Origin: a virus
Reading direction: 5' to 3' (one strand)
Length of the DNA: 33,333 nt
Virus record (IMG/VR): IMGVR_UViG_3300028800_001007
Coordinates: 1 to 33,333 of that record
Shown here: positions 27,598 to 33,333 of the stretch, one piece after another
How the letters are laid out: every line of letters starts with the position of its first letter
Position numbering within the stretch: position 1 is the stretch's first letter
Made by a program: the position numbers and the translations under genes
The notes under the pieces: generated by a model
The model's input: the letters and a program-made list of their open reading frames with translations, nothing else
What the model was told of the DNA's origin: nothing
Database searches by the model: none

Positions 27598-27604
27598 ATA
27601 CCGC

Positions 27605-28069
27605 CTAACTCGCCTGCGTCCACAGGTCATTAACGATGACTGGCACCGTGATTTCCCCGATCCGGAACAGCCTGTTGTCGTGGTTGATGTAGCCCGCCTT
27701 AGCGGACAGGGCATCCCCGTATGCGCCGAGGAGGTCAACTTCCATGACGGTCCCGCCGAGGGTGAACCCGTCCGTGTAGGCGCCGATGAGGAGCCCTACG
27801 GCTGACAGGATGTCCGGGTCGATCCCGTCTTGTGGTTCCTGAAGCATGTTGCTGTAAACCCGCGCGGCGAACTCGACCCGGCCGTCAGTTGACGCGAGGC
27901 CGGATGTGCGGGCGGGTGAGATGTCAGCCCACCAGCACGCACATGACAGGCCGCCAGGTGGCGCGTTTTTCGGTTCGTGCCCTATCACCTGGGTGAAAAT
28001 GCCGAGCCGCTGCGCCTCGCTCACAACGGACGCGAACAAGGCATCGACGAGAGCCGAGTCGAATGCCAT
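27605..28069 (-). CDS. Tail completion / terminator-like protein
   Basis: 154 residues; the segment GGLSCACWWADISPARTSGL, then VYSNMLQEPQDGIDPDILSA and GDALSAKAGYINHDNRLFRI resemble minor tail proteins found between HK97 gp10-like and tail tube genes in actinophages. By position it should cap the tail tube and join it to the neck. ATG 28069 lies directly beside the stop of the gene before. The function is inferred from order. Confidence 0.72.
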   Translation of the reverse strand: MAFDSALVDALFASVVSEAQRLGIFTQVIGHEPKNAPPGGLSCACWWADISPARTSGLASTDGRVEFAARVYSNMLQEPQDGIDPDILSAVGLLIGAYTDGFTLGGTVMEVDLLGAYGDALSAKAGYINHDNRLFRIGEITVPVIVNDLWTQAS

Positions 28070-28070
28070 G

Positions 28071-28466
28071 TCAGTTCATCCGCTCAATGTATTTGTCGAG
28101 GATCTTCTGCGCGATCGGCGTGGCTTCCTTCCGGAGCCTGCGGAACACGTAACGGAAAGTGTGGTAGCCCTTGAACCTGGTGGACTCGTTCCGTTTGCTG
28201 ACGCCTTCCAGCCATGGGCCATACGCAACACCCCGGTCGGTGACGACCTGGTCGTTGCGCCCGACCGTCACGGTTTGCAGGTTCGACTGGTAGGCGCCCG
28301 TCGGGTGTTTCAGGACCTTGTCGAGACGCGCCTGGACCTGGCCGAGGCCAGCGACAGCGACAGCCTTTTTTGTTTCGTCCATCCACTTGTAAAGGTCGGC
28401 GTCAGCGCGCCCGTCGAACAGCGGGCCCGATTCCTCGGCGAAGACACGTATCCGGGTCCTGGTCAT
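28071..28466 (-). CDS. HK97 gp10-like neck/tail-completion protein
   Basis: 131 residues from ATG 28466 (ATGA overlap with the connector gene). A basic, helical protein with QVQARLDKVLKHPTGAYQSN, VVTDRGVAYGPWLEGVSKRN and TFRYVFRRLRKEATPIAQKI, the pattern of the HK97-gp10 family. It helps join head and tail. An upstream ATG in the same frame adds shadow sequence only. Confidence 0.8.
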   Translation of the reverse strand: MTRTRIRVFAEESGPLFDGRADADLYKWMDETKKAVAVAGLGQVQARLDKVLKHPTGAYQSNLQTVTVGRNDQVVTDRGVAYGPWLEGVSKRNESTRFKGYHTFRYVFRRLRKEATPIAQKILDKYIERMN

Positions 28467-29521
28467 ATGACCCTCGTCCGGTTCTTGCGCCCGTAAGCTG
28501 CGGTCGCCTCGTACCATTTGTCGGCCAGGCCAGCGCCGCTGATGACCCGTTCGTTGTCCCCTGCGCCGACGGTGCGGGCGTAGCCGGAGGTTTCCTGCAA
28601 CACGCTGTTAAGCGACTCGCCGATGGCCAGGTCCCGGATCAGGGACGGCACGCGGTGGCGGCCGGCCGGGGCCGAGATGGAATGGGTCGCTGCCGTGGTG
28701 CCGAGGGCCCCACGAGTGACGGTGAGCTGCCGGGGCGCGTAGATCGTCGCCGAGGTGTGCGCGGCGATTACCGTTCCGTCCCATGGGCGTTTGACGGTCA
28801 GGTTGTTCCCGGCGATGTCCACTATGAGCATGCGTTCCGAGTCGAGAAGCAGGATCTCCCCGACCGTGAACGCCGCGCCGCTGGTTACCGCGAGGGTCAC
28901 GTCGGCGTTCGACGTTGTGGAGACACCAGAGCCTTGCTGGGCCTGCCCGGTGGTCACCATCGACTGCCCGGTCACCAGGAACCGCTCGGTGTCGATCAGG
29001 ATCGTGTTGCCCACCCCGATGGCGGAGCTGTCGGTCACAGTAAGGGTCGTGCCGGTGGTGTCGGTCACAGCGGCGGCGAGGGAACCGGCCGGGTCGGTGT
29101 CGGCGCTGTAACCCCATGTGCCGGTGATCGCGACGTCCCGCTGCGGGGTAGGGCCGACCCCGAACGCGGCGGTCGTTGACCGGTCCAGTTCCAGGTATGT
29201 GAACGGCGGCCCGGAGTTGACCGGCTCGAAAAAGCACTGGTTCAGCGGGATGGGCTGCCCGCCGCTGGTGACCGCTGTCGCCGTGACCAGGTCGTGCTGA
29301 TCGAACCAGATCCGCCACGGGTACGCGTACTGGTAGTTAGGCCAGTCAAAGTAGCGGGTGGCGAGGACGGGGTAGAACTTGCGGTGCAGGAGACCCTCAA
29401 TGTTGCGGGCTGCGCTTTCCATCGCACGGTCGATCTGCGCGTTAGTGAGGGCCGAGTCCTTGAAGTCGAGTGCCCGCTGGACCTCGTCGCGGGAGCAGTA
29501 GCAAACCCTGGTCACAGTCAT
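28463..29521 (-). CDS. Head-tail connector protein (long form)
   Basis: 352 residues from ATG 29521 (ATGA overlap). The helical N-terminus CSRDEVQRALDFKDSALTNA, then IDRAMESAARNIEGLLHRKF, is the gp6-type adaptor domain. Residues 180-280 form an extra beta-rich insertion (DSSAIGVGNTILIDTERFLV, AAFTVGEILLLDSERMLIVD: two similar units of about 60 residues), an internal repeat. The C-terminus returns to helix (IRDLAIGESLNSVLQETSGY). It binds below the portal. Longer than simple adaptors because of the insertion. Confidence 0.8.
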   Translation of the reverse strand: MTVTRVCYCSRDEVQRALDFKDSALTNAQIDRAMESAARNIEGLLHRKFYPVLATRYFDWPNYQYAYPWRIWFDQHDLVTATAVTSGGQPIPLNQCFFEPVNSGPPFTYLELDRSTTAAFGVGPTPQRDVAITGTWGYSADTDPAGSLAAAVTDTTGTTLTVTDSSAIGVGNTILIDTERFLVTGQSMVTTGQAQQGSGVSTTSNADVTLAVTSGAAFTVGEILLLDSERMLIVDIAGNNLTVKRPWDGTVIAAHTSATIYAPRQLTVTRGALGTTAATHSISAPAGRHRVPSLIRDLAIGESLNSVLQETSGYARTVGAGDNERVISGAGLADKWYEATAAYGRKNRTRVI

Positions 29522-30144
29522 GCTGCCCACCTGATTGCCCAGGCTTCCTCGGCGTGGCCGAGGAACGCGCGGGTGACCGGAACCAGGGCCCCCCATGTGA
29601 GGACGCCGCGGCTGGACAGGGTGACGGCGTGCGGTCCCCATTCGGGGGCGTCTTCCCAGTCCCAGACGTCCTGGCGGCGTTGCGCGTCGGTGAGGGTCAG
29701 CCCGAGCACGGCACCCGGTTCCAGTGCTGCGGCCGGACCGAACCCGAGAGGGCGGACACCGGCCAGCCCGTGACGCATCAGGGCTTCCAGGGTTTCCTGA
29801 ATTGTCGCCCCGGTATCAGGGCCTGCGGCGGTGGTCTTGTAGAGCGCGTAAACGTCCGGGTCGGTCACCAGGTGCCCGGCCAGCCGGAGGCTCGCCGCGA
29901 CTGCCTCGGCGGCGCAGCACGCGACGTCGCCATTGAGGGCGAGTTTCCGCTTTGGCTTAGGGTGGTGCTTCTTGCTCGCTGCCGCATGGTGCTTCTTGGC
30001 GAGTTCCAGGTTGTGTTTCCTGGTGACGGCTGCCTTTTTGGCGGCCTCGACCCGCATCTTGTGCTGGGCGGCAGTCGGCTTGGCGTGGGTGGCGTTTTTG
30101 CCCACGACAGTCTGCTTCCCAGCGGCGGGGGCTGGGCTTTTCAT
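29518..30144 (-). CDS. Papain-like fold protein with a basic N-terminal tail
   Basis: 208 residues. The first 70 residues are Lys/His/Ala-rich (AAVTRKHNLELAKKHHAAAS), able to bind DNA. The rest recalls actinophage papain/C39-like proteins: LNGDVACCAAEAVAASLRLA with a Cys-Cys near 76, and WGPHAVTLSSRGVLTWGALV near 168-187, with His as the possible second catalytic residue and Trp-Gly after it. It could be a virion peptidase or a structural relative. It is encoded among the head-tail genes with AGGTAGGG before ATG 30144. The catalytic call is tentative. Confidence 0.65.
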   Translation of the reverse strand: MKSPAPAAGKQTVVGKNATHAKPTAAQHKMRVEAAKKAAVTRKHNLELAKKHHAAASKKHHPKPKRKLALNGDVACCAAEAVAASLRLAGHLVTDPDVYALYKTTAAGPDTGATIQETLEALMRHGLAGVRPLGFGPAAALEPGAVLGLTLTDAQRRQDVWDWEDAPEWGPHAVTLSSRGVLTWGALVPVTRAFLGHAEEAWAIRWAA

Positions 30145-30224
30145 GTTCCCTACCTGTTACCTTGCTTTCTGGTCTAGGGCTCGCACCCCAGGCAAAGGAT
30201 GTATTCAGTTATCCGCTGGTGCGG

Positions 30225-31040
30225 TCACGAGGTATACGCGTAGAACCGTTTCGACCCGTCAGCGCCAATCGCCGTGAGGGTGACGGACCCATCCGTCGCC
30301 GGTGGTGTGGTCTGGCTGATCGTCGAGGTCCCGGAGAGGATCGGTGCCACACCAAGACCCGCAGCCATAGCCGTCCCGGTAACGATGTTCGGCTGCGACC
30401 CGGCGCTGTTCGCGACCATGATCCCGACGTAATACAGGCCGGTGTAAGTGGTCGTGTAAGCGTTCGTCGCCAGGGTGTAAACCGTGGACGCAGTACCCCA
30501 TTTGGTAGATGCGTCGATCTGGTCAGCGGTGGCCGCACGGACTACCAGCCCGGAATCGGCCAGGCAATACCAGCCGTGCGTTCCGCCAGTCTTCAGGGTG
30601 CCCGTGCCGGTAATGAACGTGATGTTGTTAACGACGGTGCCCTGCGGAAGCGCAATCGCGGACAGGTAAATCGTCCCGGATGTTGCCAGGCTCGACGTGG
30701 CGCCTGTCGCCTGTGAACGCGGGACTGTTTCGCCGGTCGCGCCAGTAGGTGCCAGCGACAGCCGCGAAACCTCCGCGCCGAGGGACACGAGCTGCACACC
30801 GGGGTTCGCCGACGAGATGGCACCCGTGTTCGACACCTTGAACTGCGAATTGCGGCTGCTGTCCATCAGGTTCAGCAGGTCGCCCGCGGCCTTGACGGTC
30901 AGCCCAGTTGCACCCGAGTTGAACTGCTCAACATGAGCGGCTGCCGCAGCGCCCGACGTGGCGGCCTGGACGACACGCAGGCCGTTCCTGGCACCGTCAG
31001 CGTTGAGCGCTTCGAGGCGGTCAATGCGCTCTGTGGTCAC
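30225..31040 (-). CDS. Virion decoration or fibre protein with a duplicated C-terminal domain
   Basis: 271 residues from GTG 31040 (GGAGG-CAT-GTGA). The N-terminal third (TTERIDRLEALNADGARNGL, TVKAAGDLLNLMDSSRNSQF) is a trimer-type fibre neck or head-fibre motif. The last 165 residues match the C-terminal domain of the beta-helix fibre: TSGTIYLSAIALPQGTVVNN, LKTGGTHGWYCLADSGL, ATADQIDASTKWGTAS, TGLYYVGIMVA. Located in the head-proximal part of the operon, so it may put the same binding domain on the capsid. Confidence 0.78.
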   Translation of the reverse strand: MTTERIDRLEALNADGARNGLRVVQAATSGAAAAAHVEQFNSGATGLTVKAAGDLLNLMDSSRNSQFKVSNTGAISSANPGVQLVSLGAEVSRLSLAPTGATGETVPRSQATGATSSLATSGTIYLSAIALPQGTVVNNITFITGTGTLKTGGTHGWYCLADSGLVVRAATADQIDASTKWGTASTVYTLATNAYTTTYTGLYYVGIMVANSAGSQPNIVTGTAMAAGLGVAPILSGTSTISQTTPPATDGSVTLTAIGADGSKRFYAYTS

Positions 31041-31423
31041 ATGCCTCCGGGATCAGAGGTGCTGAGGTCGGACCCAGTCGCGGGGGTAAGCCCACCCGTC
31101 GAAAGGGCAGTAGAGTTCGACTCCGGACCCGGCGTCTGACGGCGGCCCGTTACGGAGCGGTTCCCCGTCGTTCGGGCACGCTTCCGGGGGCCGGGAGACG
31201 TAGTAGTCGTACTCCTGCTCTCCCTGGGCGTAGACGTCGAGGAGCTGATACCAGGAGATAGGTCCTCGCCCCCTTCCGGGATGCCGTTCGTGGGGCCGCC
31301 GTGCACAGTGATCTTCGGCACGTTGTCCTCCGTGTATTTCTGGGAAACAGCCCGGCAGTGGGGGCACCGGAACAGCCCCACCGCGTAGCGAGTGGTGCAG
31401 TTCCGGCACTCCCACAAGGCCAT
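31037..31423 (-). CDS. Zinc-ribbon virion-region protein, 5' gene (frame becomes non-coding-like after about residue 57)
   Basis: ATG 31423. MALWECRNCTTRYAVGLFRC, then PHCRAVSQ, gives CxxC...CxxC, and KITVHGGPTNGIPEGGEDLS follows, as in unnamed proteins next to capsid genes of actinophages. From about 31257 on, this frame has shadow-like Ser/Thr/Arg composition, while another frame codes for a recognisable protein. The frame finally stops at TGA 31037 with Gly-Gly-Met, overlapping the next GTG. Real product probably about 57-60 residues, or a frameshifted fusion with the following gene. Confidence 0.65.
   Translation of the reverse strand: MALWECRNCTTRYAVGLFRCPHCRAVSQKYTEDNVPKITVHGGPTNGIPEGGEDLSPGISSSTSTPRESRSTTTTSPGPRKRARTTGNRSVTGRRQTPGPESNSTALSTGGLTPATGSDLSTSDPGGM
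31053..31259 (-). CDS. Second zinc-ribbon protein, with ATC in the start position
   Basis: The frame ISWYQLLDVYAQGEQEYDYY ... EACPNDGEPL ... LYCPFDGWAYPRDWVRP (to TGA 31053) matches a small actinophage protein that normally begins Met-Ser-Trp. Two CPxD knuckles (CPNDG, CPFDG) could hold zinc. Here the first codon is ATC (31259), four bases after GAGG, and no ATG, GTG or TTG is usable. Either a rare ATC start, a -1 frameshift from the gene before, or a mutated start. Confidence 0.6.
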   Translation of the reverse strand: MSWYQLLDVYAQGEQEYDYYVSRPPEACPNDGEPLRNGPPSDAGSGVELYCPFDGWAYPRDWVRPQHL

Positions 31424-31426
31424 GAA

Positions 31427-31891
31427 TCAGACCGATGCGATCGACGCGCCCGTGTCATACGGGATGTAGGTCAGCGTCCAGGTAATCGCGCCGGTGCTGG
31501 TCGCCCCAGAGTTGATCTTGATGGCACCAGGGGCGACGACCTGCGCCTTGGTCATCAGGCCGACCGCACCCGACTTCGACACGCCGCCCTGCAACGCGGT
31601 TGCGAGGACACCGTCAACGCTGAGGAGCGCGCCGACCTCGGCGGCGTTCAGGTCCAGGGTGGCGCACATGTCCACCGTGGTGCCGGTCGTCGGCACCGCC
31701 TGGAACTTCACGGCGGTCGTCTGGGACTGGACAACGGTCGTCACGACACCAACCAGGCTGGTGACGATCACCTTGCCGCCGGACACCGTCCACGCCGAGG
31801 TTGCCCCCGACGTGAGACCGGTAACCGTGGAGGTGACCTGCTGGCCGAACGCGATCTCGCGGAGCTGGTAGCCCTGGATGATCACAGACAT
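31427..31891 (-). CDS. Virion protein of unknown role, 154 residues
   Basis: Beta-rich, Thr/Val/Ala-rich: YQLREIAFGQQVTSTVTGLT, LDLNAAEVGALLSVDGVLAT, TGAITWTLTYIPYDTGASI. AAGGAGA-type site before ATG 31891. Lies second after the capsid in the late operon, where head decoration or head-completion proteins are common; that role is an inference. No family recognised. Confidence 0.7.
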   Translation of the reverse strand: MSVIIQGYQLREIAFGQQVTSTVTGLTSGATSAWTVSGGKVIVTSLVGVVTTVVQSQTTAVKFQAVPTTGTTVDMCATLDLNAAEVGALLSVDGVLATALQGGVSKSGAVGLMTKAQVVAPGAIKINSGATSTGAITWTLTYIPYDTGASIASV

Positions 31892-31903
31892 ATCAGGGTC
31901 TCC

Positions 31904-32416
31904 TTAGCTCAGCGTCGCCGGCAGGTTGGACGGCTTCCGCTGGACGTCGAGGTCGCCGAGGAGGTAGAACACGCAGCCGAGCTGCGCGTTGCTGCCCGTG
32001 TCAGCGACGACGGCATACACGTAGTCGTAACCGTCGGACAGCGCGTCGGCCTGCACCGGGATGGCGCAGATCATCTGCGACTCAGCCGACGTGCCGAGGC
32101 CGCCGGGGTCGGTGATGGTCTGCGACACCGACTGCGTGTACCTGGTCCAGGTCTCCGCGCCGGTCATCGTGGTCGCGGTCTTCACGTAGTAGTGGTCGAT
32201 CGCAACCAGGTTCGACGTGCTGCCACCAGACGACGCGGTTGCCTGTGTCAGCGAGATAACCGGGTCATCCCCGGCCGTTCCCGCACCCTTGAACAGGACC
32301 ACGGTCAGCGAACGCGCCGCCCGCAGGTTCACGCGCGCCCCGGTGTTAGTGCCGGTCTGCATGTCCACTGGCTTGAATCCCAGGCCAATGTCGAACTGCC
32401 TGCCCAAACTCTCCAT
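31904..32416 (-). CDS. Virion protein of unknown role, 170 residues
   Basis: Beta-rich protein: QFDIGLGFKPVDMQTGTNTG, LVAIDHYYVKTATTMTGAET, MICAIPVQADALSDGYDYVY. AGAGG six bases before ATG 32416. First gene after the capsid and its terminator, so probably an abundant head-associated or decoration protein. No family is recognised. Confidence 0.7.
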   Translation of the reverse strand: MESLGRQFDIGLGFKPVDMQTGTNTGARVNLRAARSLTVVLFKGAGTAGDDPVISLTQATASSGGSTSNLVAIDHYYVKTATTMTGAETWTRYTQSVSQTITDPGGLGTSAESQMICAIPVQADALSDGYDYVYAVVADTGSNAQLGCVFYLLGDLDVQRKPSNLPATLS

Positions 32417-32472
32417 GTCTTGCCTCTCTGACTGGGGTGCTAGGGGCGGGGCGTCAATGCCGCCTTGCTAAG

Positions 32473-32506
32473 CCCGGGGCAGGGGTTTCAATGCCTGCCC
32501 CGGGCC
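32473..32506 (-). terminator. Terminator hairpin after the capsid gene
   Basis: GCCCGGGGCAGG (32473-32484) and CCTGCCCCGGGC (32495-32506) form a perfect 12-bp stem with a 10-base loop, seven bases past the capsid stop. The trailing sequence on the leftward transcript is TTAGC, a weak U-tract. It may reduce transcription into the tail genes relative to capsid. Confidence 0.75.
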
Positions 32507-32512
32507 GCCGGA

Positions 32513-33333
32513 TTACCGGCTCTGCAACTGCACGAACGGGGAAAGGGTGCTCGCGCTGTTGTTCTTCGGGGTGATCGCCGACTGAAGCCACGGCCGGCCG
32601 TCAACGCGCTCAATGATGCGGAACGCGGTCTTGTCGTTGGCGAACTTGTAATGCGGGCTCGACTGCGCCTGCATGACCTGCCGGTCACCGACCAGGTAGT
32701 ACGACAGGTCAGCGAAAATGATGTCCCCGGTGGTGCCGAGGGTCGGCAGCTTCTCCGTGAAGTAGACGGGGCGGCCCAGGATGGTCATAGGCGGACCTTC
32801 CTGGCCGTTGTTCAGCCAGATAGCCGAACCGCCGGTTCCGACGGACAGCGCCATCGTGGCCAGCTCCGGGAACGTGTCGATAGCCGCGATCCACACCGCG
32901 TTACCGAGCGCGGTGGGGAGCATCCGCGCGAACATCTTCACGATGTTCTCCCAGACGATCGTTCCTGACGTCTGGCCGGATTCCTTGTTCACCGTGGCGA
33001 CGGCCGGGCAGTTCACGAAACCGAGAGGCTCCCCGGTGCCGGTTCCCTGCATGAACGCGTAATCCTCGTAGAACGCGATTGCCTTCGGGAACACCTGGTC
33101 GAAGAAGCTCGAGAACGCGACCGCGTCGGCGAGCAGCTCGTTGGGGATCTCCGCGTAACCGGTCAGCTTCTTCGCGTCGAGGACCACCCGGCCGAACGAC
33201 GCCTGTGACTCGGTGAGCGCCGCGCCTTCCTCAGTCCAGTAGCAGACGATGCCACCGAACACGCTGGACACGTTCGACGTCGAGTCGATCATCGGGATGG
33301 GCACCCGGAGGGTTTCCATCGGGATGACCTGCG
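32513..33333 (-). CDS. Major capsid protein, HK97 fold (C-terminal part, cut by window edge)
   Basis: The frame is open from the window edge and ends at 32513. It includes GIVCYWTEEGAALTESQASF, AEIPNELLADAVAFSSFFDQ, YAFMQGTGTGEPLGF and DIIFADLSYYLVGDRQVMQA, all hallmarks of HK97-type capsids (A-domain and spine). The first part is a second copy of the sequence at 1-459, with only synonymous changes. Together with 1-1006 it gives the complete gene. Confidence 0.92.
   Translation of the reverse strand, partial: QVIPMETLRVPIPMIDSTSNVSSVFGGIVCYWTEEGAALTESQASFGRVVLDAKKLTGYAEIPNELLADAVAFSSFFDQVFPKAIAFYEDYAFMQGTGTGEPLGFVNCPAVATVNKESGQTSGTIVWENIVKMFARMLPTALGNAVWIAAIDTFPELATMALSVGTGGSAIWLNNGQEGPPMTILGRPVYFTEKLPTLGTTGDIIFADLSYYLVGDRQVMQAQSSPHYKFANDKTAFRIIERVDGRPWLQSAITPKNNSASTLSPFVQLQSR
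32875..33333. repeat. Terminal direct repeat, right copy (matches 1-459)
   Basis: See 1-459: same 459 bases with five synonymous differences in the capsid frame. Confidence 0.9.

Noticed and set aside
26389-27738. Longer start of the decorated tail tube protein at 27738
   Set aside because: The extra 47 codons overlap the previous gene and have shadow composition. GTG 27597 restores the family's normal beginning.
20975-31040. Diversity-generating retroelement acting on the two related C-terminal domains
   Set aside because: No reverse transcriptase gene and no template repeat were found; simple domain duplication explains the similarity.
1-33333. tRNA, tmRNA or rRNA genes
   Set aside because: I saw no complete cloverleaf or rRNA segment. 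The only RNA-gene-like stretch is the 32-base rnpB end at the attP.

Overview
The window looks like almost the whole genome of a temperate siphovirus-like element of a high-GC actinobacterium, caught in its excised or virion form. The reasons are GC-rich codon use, many GTG starts, ATGA and GTGA gene overlaps, an HK97-type head module with a siphovirus tail module, and actinobacterial mobile-element genes (a DUF2637 membrane protein and an FtsK/TraB-type translocase). Bases 1-459 recur at 32875-33333 with 5 mismatches, and the major capsid gene is cut by both window ends. Joining the ends gives a circle or concatemer unit of about 32,874 bp with a complete capsid gene of about 455 codons. All five mismatches are synonymous, so the two ends appear to come from sister variants rather than from sequencing error.

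Layout. (1) A late leftward operon starts near 3.37 kb (small membrane protein, portal, ClpP-like protease, capsid). It continues across the window junction into 33.3-17.8 kb: two virion proteins, a zinc protein with a reading-frame problem, a head/tail decoration protein, a papain-like protein, connector and tail-completion proteins, a tail tube protein with an inserted carbohydrate-binding-like domain, a second tail tube paralogue, tail chaperones joined by a -1 frameshift, a short tape measure, a beta-helix fibre, a large minor tail protein and a small tail accessory protein. (2) The terminase genes (3.35-5.16 kb) run rightward, divergent from the portal. (3) An early leftward operon (10.3-5.35 kb) begins at a consensus promoter: excisionase-like protein, a DUF3987 primase/helicase-like protein, several tiny zinc-binding proteins, a sigma-region-4-like protein, three very small membrane proteins and, after a small hypothetical gene, an HNH endonuclease. 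(4) An XRE repressor and a tyrosine integrase follow, with a likely attP whose core reads as the 3' end of rnpB (RNase P RNA). (5) A rightward module (12.8-17.8 kb) resembles the transfer region of actinomycete integrative and conjugative elements (AICEs): small genes, DUF2637, the FtsK/TraB-type translocase and, directly after it, a cluster of 9-bp repeats like the clt loci that TraB proteins recognise.

The leftward early promoter and the rightward transfer promoter have the same design (TTGACA, 17-bp spacer, TAnnnT) and carry an identical 21-bp element across their start sites. One repressor could therefore silence excision, replication and transfer together. The element appears to combine a full virion module with a conjugation-type DNA pump, and I recognise no endolysin or holin. 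That combination is the most interesting feature of the window.

Limits: everything here is read by eye from sequence. Family assignments rest on motif recall. Hand-counted positions of short sites may be off by one or two bases.
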